Assembly: GCF_014211975.1 (NCBI RefSeq)
Contig: NZ_CP060084.1
Coordinates: 4,041,001 to 4,105,000 of the forward strand
Source: Teredinibacter haidensis
Lineage (GTDB): Bacteria > Pseudomonadota > Gammaproteobacteria > Pseudomonadales > Cellvibrionaceae
Reading direction: 5' to 3'
DNA: 64,000 nucleotides
A program made the translations under genes and the position numbers. Positions 8,265 to 15,786 of this stretch are shown here, piece by piece. Within the stretch, counting starts at the first letter, position 1. The number at the start of each line of letters is the position of its first letter. Under the pieces are notes generated by a model, which saw only the letters and a list, made by a program, of their open reading frames with translations, did no database searches and was not told the DNA's origin.

Positions 8265-8698
8265 TTGCTACGGGAGCGGTTTGACCGTATCGGTACGCCA
8301 GGGTTTCTTTTGATTGGCGGGGCTAGCGCAATAGTATGGTTTATTTACCGGGTATTTTCATTGTTTTATCGTGCGTCTTCGAAAATGATTGTATTCGATA
8401 AAGGTTCTTACTATATGCCTGGCGTAGGTGTTGGGCTCCTGTCGCTTGGGTACATGATTATTCGGGAATTTTGGTTGGGAAGGCCTTTAACTAATAAGAA
8501 AGCTTCTTTTTTTCAGGTTTAGCTATATCTGGGGTGGTTTTATTGTTTGTAGTGCCTCATATTGCGCGTTTTACGGCGGATAAATACCTGAGGGAAAAGG
8601 GTTGCTCAGTTTTCGACTAAGCTTCTCATCAGTGGTTGTTTGTCCGCAACATTGCATACATTCAAGGTCACGTGGAATGTAGTGAAAGTTTAAAATAG
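8265..8698 (+). pseudogene. Frameshifted small membrane protein
   Basis: The first frame (TTG 8265 to stop 8520) encodes two membrane segments (FLLIGGASAIVWFIYRVF; MPGVGVGLLSLGYMII). At a run of seven T (8507-8513) the sense continues in another frame with a third hydrophobic segment (GLAISGVVLLFVVPHIA), then YLREKGCSVFD and a TAA. Past that stop the same frame still reads sensibly (ASHQWLFVRNIAYIQGHVE) to 8698. One frameshift plus one nonsense codon therefore separate this from a protein of about 140 residues. I do not name the family with confidence. Confidence 0.6.
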
Positions 8699-8710
8699 AA
8701 ATAGCAAGTC

Positions 8711-8779
8711 ACTTAAACATCCGGGCAAAAAACCTGCCTCCCTGGGCAGCAGGTTTCGCCATTTAGAAAAGCGTTATTT
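8711..8779 (+). repeat. Possible attC / hairpin between cassette genes
   Basis: ACTTAAAC on the left and AAGCGTTATTT on the right bracket a strong hairpin (AAACCTGCC / GGCAGCAGGTTT). The arrangement and position fit a cassette boundary, but the core is poor. The hairpin alone could be a weak terminator. Confidence 0.4.
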
Positions 8780-8809
8780 TTTCAAGATTAAATTAGGTAG
8801 GTAAAAATT

Positions 8810-9202
8810 GTGAGCGATATGAATATCGATGAAATAGAAAAGTTGGATTGTGAAGAGCGCTATGAAATATTTATTAGCATTGTTGCAGAGGAGAGAGAGA
8901 TCTGGGTGCTGGTCAATGAGAAAAACGAGTTTTTAAAGATTCATTCCGAAGACCATGATTTCGTCTATTTACCGGTGTGGCCGAAAGCAGAATTTACACA
9001 GTATCATGCCAATAGTTCACCCCAAAAGCTGGTTCCAAAGTCTATATCTGCCCCGGAATTCTTTGCTAAGTGGGTGCCCGGCCTTGAAAGAGATGGGCTT
9101 AAAGTGGGTGTGTTTCCTAGTAGAGGAACAGATATTTTTATTATGGAGCCGTCGGAGATCAAAAGTGATCTTCAAGATGAGTTCTCTAATTTTGGCTTAT
9201 AA
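8810..9202 (+). CDS. DUF2750 family protein
   Basis: A 130-residue soluble acidic protein. Its features, such as EIEKLDCEERYEIFISIVAEE, WVLVNEKNEF, YLPVWPKAEF, FFAKWVPGLERDGLKVGVFP and a C-terminal EPSEIKSDLQDE, match the DUF2750 family as I know it. That family is frequent in integron cassettes and has no known function. GTG 8810 has AGGTAGG seven bases upstream; ATG 8819 is an alternative start. It is followed at once by a short attC-like site. Confidence 0.75.
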   Translation: MSDMNIDEIEKLDCEERYEIFISIVAEEREIWVLVNEKNEFLKIHSEDHDFVYLPVWPKAEFTQYHANSSPQKLVPKSISAPEFFAKWVPGLERDGLKVGVFPSRGTDIFIMEPSEIKSDLQDEFSNFGL

Positions 9203-9203
9203 A

Positions 9204-9248
9204 TATAACAAAGTCATCTTGCTCCGGCAGTTTCTGGCAGCGTTAGAC
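9204..9248 (+). repeat. Short attC-like site
   Basis: TATAACAAAG directly after the DUF2750 stop and GGCAGCGTTAGAC at the right end fit an attC, but only 45 bases separate them and pairing is weak. It is probably a shortened or damaged site. Confidence 0.45.
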
Positions 9249-9932
9249 TTGATCAGGGTTTCCCTAAGTAAGGCCCAAGTACATTGAAGACCGGCCACTC
9301 GTTATGCCGAATCGTTTCGAGTTGGAGGGTATCGGCTGACGCTGAGGGATGATTCCATCACTTATAACCTTTCAGTTGAGTAAGAGGTCGAGTTGCTATC
9401 GGATCAATAAGCGTTAGCAAAATTGAGTCTAAATGTAGAAAGGTTATATTTCGAAAATTATGGCAAGCACGAATACATAGAGGGTAATATTGGTGTATAC
9501 CTGTTCTAGTGCAAGGCTTGCCAAGCCAAGCCAAGCCAAGCCAAGCCAAGCCAAGCCAAGCCAAGCCAAGCGATTTAGGCGTTGGCCTCCACTAAGGCCG
9601 TTGCTAAAGGTGTTGTACAAATCAAATCACCTCTAGTGCTTCAAAGGTGAACCTGAGTTTGATGCTAATGTAGCGTCACTGGAACATAAATATAAAAGTG
9701 GTGTTGGTTCAAATATAAATTCCGATAGGGAAATATTTCCTAGTGTGCGCGACTTAAGCTCGCCTTAATGGTGAGGGCTTTGGTCGAAGATCCCTCGGGT
9801 TTAACGTAGCTGTATAACATGCCCGCCTGAGAACTTTACGTTATATTTTTTGGTTGGGAACATTTACAAATCATCTATTAGATCGTTTAACAACATTATT
9901 GCTGAGGTTCTTTTTCTATGGAAGTCGGATGA
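9249..9932. other. Non-coding stretch
   Basis: No supported gene. It contains the CCAAG microsatellite described separately and several stray GCGTTAGC/GCGTTGGCC words without recognisable attC partners. Confidence 0.5.
9521..9570. repeat. Pentanucleotide microsatellite (CCAAG) x10
   Basis: Ten exact copies of CCAAG run in tandem. On the minus strand they read CTTGG and would give A-W-L-G-L repeats in a 68-codon open frame (9358-9564) that has no ribosome site. Five-base repeats of this length are prone to slippage. Confidence 0.95.
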
Positions 9933-10805
9933 ATGAAAAAATTACTTATATTTCTTATTGGTTTGGTGGCCGTGTCGGGAACTAGTAATCTTTATGCTGA
10001 AGTCGTTAAAGTTTCAGCAAATAAAGTAATTTATGATTCGTACAATGCATGGACAGACAAAAAAAATTGCTCGGGTATTGATAACTTTCGCAGAACAAAT
10101 ATTCATCGCGGCGTAGTTGAATTGCTGTTGATATGCAAAGCCCTAAATATAGGAGGTTTGCACGCAGATCTACAGGTTAAAGAAGTACCCAACTACAGCC
10201 GCGCTCTAGTCGAGGCAAAAAAGGGTAATGTCACTATGCCAGCTGAAACAGTCTGGAAAGTTGAAATAGATGAGTCGGCTTTTTATGTCAGCGATCCCAT
10301 ATTTGAAGAAGGATCAATCGAATTGGGCGTGTACGCTCTACCCACAAACCTCGGCATAATGAAAGTCGATTCACTTAATGATCTGAAAAAATACAAAAGT
10401 ATTTCTTCTGATCGTTGGGTAGTTGATTGGGAAACGTTGAACGCTATGGGCGTTGAGAAAAATAGTGTGCCAAAACTGGATGTTATGTTCAAATTTATCG
10501 GCGCAGGGCGTGCTGATTTTGTTCTCAGTGAATTTTCTTCAGAAGAAGACTTCAGTATGGAAATGGCAGGCGTAAGGTTGGTTCCGGTTCCGAATATTAA
10601 AGTGGGTTTAAAGGGAACTCGTCATTTTGTTGTGTCCAAAAAATCGCCGAATGCTGAAAAAGTTTTTCGGGCGTTGCAAAAAGGCCTAAAAAAACTGCAT
10701 TCAGAAGACGTTATTTCAAGGGCTTTTGTTGAATCAGGTATTGTTAACCCAAGGGTAAAAAATTGGAAACGGATTTACCCAGAGGACTTAATCGCGCAGC
10801 CATGA
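9933..10805 (+). CDS. Periplasmic substrate-binding-like protein (PBP type 2 fold)
   Basis: A 290-residue protein with a signal peptide (MKKLLIFLIGLVAVSGTSNLYA, cut before EVVK). The body resembles bacterial family 3 solute-binding proteins: it has the YSRALVEAKKGNV segment, a mid-domain LGVYAL strand, and a C-terminal helix pair. No transporter genes are adjacent, so it could be an orphan binding protein or sensor partner. The Met at 9933 follows GGAAGTCGGATGA. No attC closes it on the right, so cassette status is uncertain. Confidence 0.6.
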   Translation: MKKLLIFLIGLVAVSGTSNLYAEVVKVSANKVIYDSYNAWTDKKNCSGIDNFRRTNIHRGVVELLLICKALNIGGLHADLQVKEVPNYSRALVEAKKGNVTMPAETVWKVEIDESAFYVSDPIFEEGSIELGVYALPTNLGIMKVDSLNDLKKYKSISSDRWVVDWETLNAMGVEKNSVPKLDVMFKFIGAGRADFVLSEFSSEEDFSMEMAGVRLVPVPNIKVGLKGTRHFVVSKKSPNAEKVFRALQKGLKKLHSEDVISRAFVESGIVNPRVKNWKRIYPEDLIAQP

Positions 10806-11017
10806 TAGAGCGCAAGAGCAGCGAAACGTAAGAAACGTTTATGCTTAGCGATGAGCTGAGCTTCGGTGAAGATTCTGTCTTTGATGTGCCTAATTTAATA
10901 CATTCAGTAACGAGTAATTACGTTGGTTTCAGCTTAAGAACGATGGCAACCAATGTGGTTAGCTCAATCAAACCCATTACAGTAAGGTTAGCCTAATAGA
11001 GTGTCAGTACAGCTACG

Positions 11018-11054
11018 GCTCTCGATGGCGATTAGTCTTTTCGTCATCGAGAGT
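11018..11054. repeat. Inverted repeat downstream of the beta-propeller gene
   Basis: CTCTCGATG (11019-11027) pairs exactly with CATCGAGAG (11045-11053) across a 17-base loop. It lies 27 bases beyond the stop of the minus-strand gene. There is no T-run, so it is only a possible terminator. Confidence 0.4.
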
Positions 11055-11080
11055 GCTTTCCGGGTACGGCGAGTATCGGA

Positions 11081-12247
11081 TTAGAACGCCTTTAGTGAAT
11101 AAACCTTGCCTTCATCGGTGGCGACTATCAAGTGTCCATCATAGTCAACAATCGACGAGTGGCTGCTGGGCCGGTCATCGACGTATTCTCCAAAGTGACG
11201 GGTCTCATAAAACGGCTCGAGATCCACCTGAGCCAGTAACTTGCCATTGTTAATATCAAATTTTTGCAGTGAACTATTGGCAATATAGATAGCGCCGCTG
11301 TGAATCATCGGCTTTCCCCAGGTGCGACCATTGGTGGGGCTTGCCCAAACCTTCTCGCCGGTTTTTGCATTAAACGCTAACAATAGATCTTGATCGGAGG
11401 TGCCAAGGTAAATGGTGTTGTTGTGTAGCGTGGGTGTACCGATCAGCCATTGGTCGGTAGGGCTTTTATACTCCCATAGGGGCGCGCCTGTGGTGGCATT
11501 TACGCAGTGCAGGCGACAGGACCGTCCGGCGAAGCAAACCGTATTGCCGTTTAGCAAGCCGCTGCTCTGTATCGCGTTTTTCCAGCCGAACGTAGCGTCT
11601 TTGCGCGTGTCGTAGCGCCACACAATTTTCTCGGCTTTACTCTCACACGCATAGAAAACACCTTCCCAATCACCAAAATAAACGGTTGAATTATCGACGA
11701 TAGGCGTACCGCGTATGGGTTGATTAGCGCCGGTATTACAGTGGGATTGCAGTTTGCCGGAGGCCAAATCGAAGGCCATCACAGCACCATCGGGGCTACC
11801 GATAAAAACCGCGTTATCGCTGAGCGTCGGTGAGGAGTGGCGCACGTCCCAGGGGTCTATCGCGTCTTTATCTTCGTCCTCACTCAGTTCCGCCTGCCAA
11901 CGCATGCTGCCATCGCTATTGAGAGCATACAGACGCTTACCGGCAGCGATGACAACACCGTCCGAGTGCGCGGCAGCGCGACTGCGAATGGCGCTGTTGA
12001 GCGGTATTGACCACAGCTGTTCGCCGGTATTGGCGTTTATCGCGTAAAAATGGCCGGCGGTATCGCCGATGTAGATACGATCTTTGAAAACGGTTGGCGA
12101 CGTGCTCAGCGGTGCATGGCTGGTGAAAGCCCAGTGTGTGATGGACGCCAAGGCGTTAGCGGGCGGTTTCCCGTCGTCAGCATAGGTGGCAGTGACAAGC
12201 AGTAGAGGCAGTATTGTAATGGTGAATAAAGAGCAGAAACGTTTCAT
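11081..12247 (-). CDS. Secreted PQQ-like beta-propeller repeat protein
   Basis: A 388-residue protein with a signal peptide (cleaved about residue 23, ...ATYA-DD). It consists of repeated blades of the PQQ/BamB type: IYIGDTAGHFYAINANTGEQLW, VFIGSPDGAVMAFDLASGKL, IYLGTSDQDLLLAFNAKTGEKVW. These are the Ala-x-[AT]-G-x-x-x-W tryptophan-docking repeats. No enzyme residues can be assigned; the role could be scaffold or quinoprotein-like. It belongs to the conventional gene content that interrupts the cassette array. Confidence 0.8.
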   Translation of the reverse strand: MKRFCSLFTITILPLLLVTATYADDGKPPANALASITHWAFTSHAPLSTSPTVFKDRIYIGDTAGHFYAINANTGEQLWSIPLNSAIRSRAAAHSDGVVIAAGKRLYALNSDGSMRWQAELSEDEDKDAIDPWDVRHSSPTLSDNAVFIGSPDGAVMAFDLASGKLQSHCNTGANQPIRGTPIVDNSTVYFGDWEGVFYACESKAEKIVWRYDTRKDATFGWKNAIQSSGLLNGNTVCFAGRSCRLHCVNATTGAPLWEYKSPTDQWLIGTPTLHNNTIYLGTSDQDLLLAFNAKTGEKVWASPTNGRTWGKPMIHSGAIYIANSSLQKFDINNGKLLAQVDLEPFYETRHFGEYVDDRPSSHSSIVDYDGHLIVATDEGKVYSLKAF

Positions 12248-12562
12248 TGATCAACCCCGGCAGCGTTAGGACGTAAGTGGGGCATTTAAAAGTGAGCATG
12301 GGGGCCTGCACTTGATGGAACTCAAATTTCGCGCCATAGAGGGCGCTATAGGGGAATTTTGGCGGAAGAAACCTTAAAGTACCCCGGTATATTCCGTGTA
12401 CAGCGGAACCAGGAGCGTCGAGATTACGCCGGTCCTCGGATTAGCTCTCGGGCGGCTCGGCCAGGCCTCTAGCCAACGCAAATCAAGCCGCACAATAACA
12501 ATTGGGAAATCTCATCCCGGGTTTTGGCCTCGCGTTTTTTACCAGCGTTTCGACTAACGTCG
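12248..12562. other. Intergenic region between two minus-strand genes
   Basis: No gene or strong hairpin recognised. It must contain the promoter of the beta-propeller gene, but I cannot point to convincing -35/-10 boxes. Confidence 0.4.
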
Positions 12563-13633
12563 TTACTCTGTTTGTTTCTGGCTTGTTTTAATACCCAATT
12601 CCTCGGCCTGTCTTTCCCACTGCTGGCGTGCCAGCAGCCGCATATTTTCAACGCTATCCATTTCATCCATTATTTGCACACCCAACAGTGTTTCAAGAAC
12701 ATCCTCGAGTGTGACCAAACCCTGCGGGCTGCCGTATTCGTCCACGATCAAGGCGATATGCAGGCGCTTTTCAACAAAAATATCGAGCAAGGCCGGCAGG
12801 CGAACGGTATCGAGCACCACGGGGATATCGCGTTTGATATCAGCGAGAGTGTTTGCGGTATCGGTGGTAGCGGAAAGAACCTCGTTTTTTAGCGCGAAAC
12901 CAATAATATTGTCGACGTTATCCCGGTAAAGCGGACAACGAGAAAAGGCGATTTTCGACCATTGTTCCTGCGCCTGGGCAAGGGGTAGCGATTCTGGCAG
13001 GGCGGTGATAACGGTGCGCGGCGTCATAATATCGGTTGCCTTGAGCGAGCGAAAACGGAACAGCGCCTTAATAATAGTGCTCTCGTGCTCCTCCAGCTTT
13101 CCCTCCTCTTCACCCAGGTCGGCTAAGGCTACGAATTCATCGCGCTTGAATCCATGCAGGGTTTTATTGCCGATAATAAATTGGGTTAACCATTCAGAGA
13201 TCCGCACCAGCGGGTAGAGGCCGATAATCAAACAGCGAATAAACGACGAGGTAAAGCCGACCAGCTTCGGCCAATACACCGCACCGAGGGTCTTGGGAAT
13301 AATTTCCGACAGGTAGAGAATCGCGAGGGTCACCACCGCGGAAAATAGCCCCACCCAATTGCTGCCGAAAACCACGGCCGCCTGGGAGCCAGCCTCTATC
13401 GCACCAACGGTATGAGCGATGGTGTTCATGGTTAGAATAGAGGCGAGTGAGCGATCGACGTTTTCAAGCCGAATACTCTTCAAGCGCTCGGCTGCGCGAG
13501 CATCGCGCTTTCGGAGGCTCTCGATATAGGCGGGCGTAATACTCATTAGTACCGTCTCTGCAACAGAGCAAAGGAACGAAACGCCAAGCGCTAGTAAAAT
13601 AAAAACTATCAGTAGAGTAATCGCGGTATCCAT
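12563..13633 (-). CDS. CNNM-domain membrane protein with CBS pair (HlyC/CorC family)
   Basis: A 356-residue protein. The N-terminal DUF21/CNNM transmembrane domain (residues 1 to about 180) shows the family motif SEIIPKTLGAVYWP. It is followed by an acidic link (DLGEEEGKLEEHE) and two CBS domains starting with DIMTPRTVITALP and ending IVDEYGSPQGLVTLEDVLETLLG. The usual C-terminal CorC_HlyC domain is absent or very short. Relatives are implicated in magnesium or cobalt export. It is encoded alone and divergent from the following cassette segment. Confidence 0.88.
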   Translation of the reverse strand: MDTAITLLIVFILLALGVSFLCSVAETVLMSITPAYIESLRKRDARAAERLKSIRLENVDRSLASILTMNTIAHTVGAIEAGSQAAVVFGSNWVGLFSAVVTLAILYLSEIIPKTLGAVYWPKLVGFTSSFIRCLIIGLYPLVRISEWLTQFIIGNKTLHGFKRDEFVALADLGEEEGKLEEHESTIIKALFRFRSLKATDIMTPRTVITALPESLPLAQAQEQWSKIAFSRCPLYRDNVDNIIGFALKNEVLSATTDTANTLADIKRDIPVVLDTVRLPALLDIFVEKRLHIALIVDEYGSPQGLVTLEDVLETLLGVQIMDEMDSVENMRLLARQQWERQAEELGIKTSQKQTE

Positions 13634-14080
13634 AGGGATCTATGTGAAGCTTGTAATGTAGTGGGGAAGGAAACAGTACGCTCAAAACGCCAAGGCAACG
13701 AATTCAATGAGCCGTAGCTTAAATATAGCATGTCACCTTTGCCGCAGTGGGACATTAGTGGGCTGAGTGTTTCGCCCCTGCGCCGCGCGTGCCGATGGCA
13801 AGAAAAAAATAGCTTACGGGTTTAGCTCGTAAACACGCCGTAAACCGACAATCCATGTTTCATATAGTTGTGGGCCAGCCGTGGCTAGAGCCTGTCACCC
13901 TCCAACGGCAACGAGACTGCATAACCTGCAAAAATACCTATAGCGCTTGGATATAGGCCTAGAGGCTGGGATTTGCGGGGCGTTGGGAGTATTCTTAAAA
14001 AAATTTGCGGATGAACGGCGGCGTTTTACCGCGTTTGATACGGCATTTTACATTCTAATAATATTGTTATGCATAAAATT
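13634..14080. other. Intergenic region re-entering the cassette array
   Basis: No gene. It holds a degenerate copy of the CGCCGTAAACC repeat (about 13829) and the longer copy of the CCTAGAGGC...CTAATAATATTGTTA element (13936-14072). GCATAAC (about 13921) and GTTATGC (14066-14072) could form the outer boxes of a long attC. Confidence 0.4.
13936..14072 (+). repeat. Second copy of the CTAATAATATTGTTA element
   Basis: It shares CCTAGAGGCTGGG...GGGGCGT and CTAATAATATTGTTA with 8157-8242, with different intervening sequence. It ends in GTTATGC immediately upstream of a lipoprotein gene. Confidence 0.45.
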
Positions 14081-14683
14081 ATGAATAAATACTATTCTAT
14101 TGGAATTCTATTAATCTTAGTCGGATGTAGTGACAGCAAGGGCTTGAATGATATGTCTAAGCTAGAGTTTGAATCCACTCATGGATGGGTTTTAGTAAAA
14201 AATGGTAGCGTATCTGAAATACAAGAAGCAATTCTTGGTTACGATTCTATTGCAAAGGAACAAACTCCAAAATTATTTAGTGTTGAGTTACATCCGCAAG
14301 AAAATAGTACTACCGCAGTACTTTTCCCTGATGGGCTGCCAAGTTACGATATGGCAAATATTACAATTTGGTTAGATGCGCCTCCTGAACAGAAAAGTGT
14401 TTACGGTGCTCGCTCATGGTTAACGACTCCTGAGGCTAAAATAAAGTATTATTTAAAACCCGAAGTCGAAAATGAATGGGGTGATACTCTAGTTGGAGTA
14501 TCTGAAAAAGGTATAGCTATTCGAGTCCATGCGCCAGAAACAGGTATAGAGAAAATCGAAAAATCCGTAGTGTATAAGTCCGAACCAAAAATAGAGTTAA
14601 ACTCTAATCCAGTAAGGTTTTCAATAACACTAGATACTGATATTTCATGGGCCAACCCTATGTTTATAGTGAATATGCCCTAG
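14081..14683 (+). CDS. Predicted lipoprotein of unknown function
   Basis: A 200-residue protein with a lipoprotein signal (MNKYYSIGILLILVGC, lipobox LVGC). The mature part is beta-rich, contains no known motif and has a low-GC codon bias typical of the cassettes. I chose ATG 14081 because the lipoprotein signal begins there; the upstream in-frame ATG 14069 overlaps the GTTATGC box. It is followed after 10 bases by an attC, so it is a cassette gene. Confidence 0.65.
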   Translation: MNKYYSIGILLILVGCSDSKGLNDMSKLEFESTHGWVLVKNGSVSEIQEAILGYDSIAKEQTPKLFSVELHPQENSTTAVLFPDGLPSYDMANITIWLDAPPEQKSVYGARSWLTTPEAKIKYYLKPEVENEWGDTLVGVSEKGIAIRVHAPETGIEKIEKSVVYKSEPKIELNSNPVRFSITLDTDISWANPMFIVNMP

Positions 14684-14693
14684 CGACAAAAAT

Positions 14694-14771
14694 GCATAAC
14701 AAGTGTATAAACACGGATTTATTTTTCCGTGCTTCGCACTACAAAATAAACAGGTTATACAAACGTTAGGT
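14694..14771 (+). repeat. attC-like site
   Basis: GCATAAC...GTTAGGT outer boxes. The inner arms GTATAA and TTATAC pair, with CACGGA/TCCGTG inside. Length 78 bases. It separates the lipoprotein cassette from the Cys-His-Asp protein cassette. Confidence 0.75.
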
Positions 14772-14783
14772 TCCGAGGATTCA

Positions 14784-15506
14784 ATGATTGAGGCTAAAGT
14801 AGAGAAGCTATTTCAGGAGTCTATTTCAAAAAAAAGAACTTCTGAATTTATAAAGAGAGCCATTTTTATTGTGGTTGAAAGGGTTCTATTTAAGCATTAT
14901 CCAGAAACGTATTCTACGAGATGTCTCCAATCTTCAATCGCTATAAGCTCTCTTTTAAGCCACTATGGAATTATTTCCAAGCCCTTTATTGGAGCATTGT
15001 GTGTTTCGCAGGTATTTAAAGGAAGTACCCCGCCAGGTTGGAATGGGTTTTGGGGAGAAGATCATCATATTTGGGTGTGTAACAATTTTGGTGAGTTTAT
15101 CGATTTAACGGTAAAGTATCTCCATGTTCATCCCGCTTCCAAGACGTACGATCAAGTGCCAATGCCCTCGATTTGGTGGGAGGAGACGATGCACTGGCCG
15201 AGAACAATCAAGTATTTGCATCAGGGTGTCGTTGCGCCAAAACTTTCAGCATCAGAAACTATCGATTTGGAGCAGTTCAAAGCAGATGTTATGGATGAAT
15301 GGTTTCATTTGTTAAAACATTCAAAGGAAGACGAAATCATATTTCCACCCATTTTAAGTAACGCTATCACTCTAAATGCACTCCATAACCAAGGTGATCC
15401 TTGGTTGGTTGGCAGTATGTACCTCGAAGAAAATAATGTTCCGCATCCCGCGTGGATTGTAAATCGAGAAAAAGAGCTTATGAAACCTTACACACAAAAA
15501 ACCTAA
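14784..15506 (+). CDS. Cassette protein with a papain/transglutaminase-like Cys-His-Asp triad
   Basis: A 240-residue cytoplasmic protein. A helix starts TRCLQSSIAISSLLSHYG (C47). It is followed by EDHHIWV (H94 or H95) and FIDLTV (D107). Cysteine, then histidine, then aspartate in this spacing is the layout of papain-fold and transglutaminase-like domains. Catalysis is inferred, not shown. Met 14784 follows CCGAGG, and the attC core lies just upstream; the longer open frame from 14703 runs through the attC. It is flanked by attC sites on both sides. Confidence 0.6.
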   Translation: MIEAKVEKLFQESISKKRTSEFIKRAIFIVVERVLFKHYPETYSTRCLQSSIAISSLLSHYGIISKPFIGALCVSQVFKGSTPPGWNGFWGEDHHIWVCNNFGEFIDLTVKYLHVHPASKTYDQVPMPSIWWEETMHWPRTIKYLHQGVVAPKLSASETIDLEQFKADVMDEWFHLLKHSKEDEIIFPPILSNAITLNALHNQGDPWLVGSMYLEENNVPHPAWIVNREKELMKPYTQKT

Positions 15507-15618
15507 CAAAGGGCTCCACACAGACGCCCAAACCTACGCTGCTTTTGTGGGTTCCGCTGCGCTACACTTTACCACAAAAGCCTCTCCGGTTTGGGCGCTG
15601 GTGAGCCGGGCGTTAAGT
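15501..15618 (+). repeat. attC-like site upstream of the Gabija-like cassette
   Basis: ACCTAACAAAGGGCTC on the left, GTGAGCCGGGCGTTAAGT on the right. Long imperfect inner arms (GACGCCCAAACC / GGTTTGGGCGC; CTTTTGTGG / CCACAAAAG). Length 118 bases. Confidence 0.85.
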
Positions 15619-15786
15619 GTTACTGGAGATCCGTTTTTACACAAATAGGAGTTATGCTATTTCAAAGCATGGTGAATATCTTTTCTAATATTGCCCAAGT
15701 ACGGGCATCCTATTAAGTTAACTGTCTGGGCAACACCCATATAAATTTTATTTTTTAGATGAAATGCCAACGATAAAGGAACCAAT

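Noticed and set aside
9360..9420. Possible attC from TTATAAC to AAGCGTTAGCA
   Set aside because: The outer words fit, but the inner arms do not pair.
9358..9564. Minus-strand frame with A-W-L-G-L repeats
   Set aside because: It is produced by the CCAAG microsatellite, with no ribosome site and no sensible sequence beyond it.
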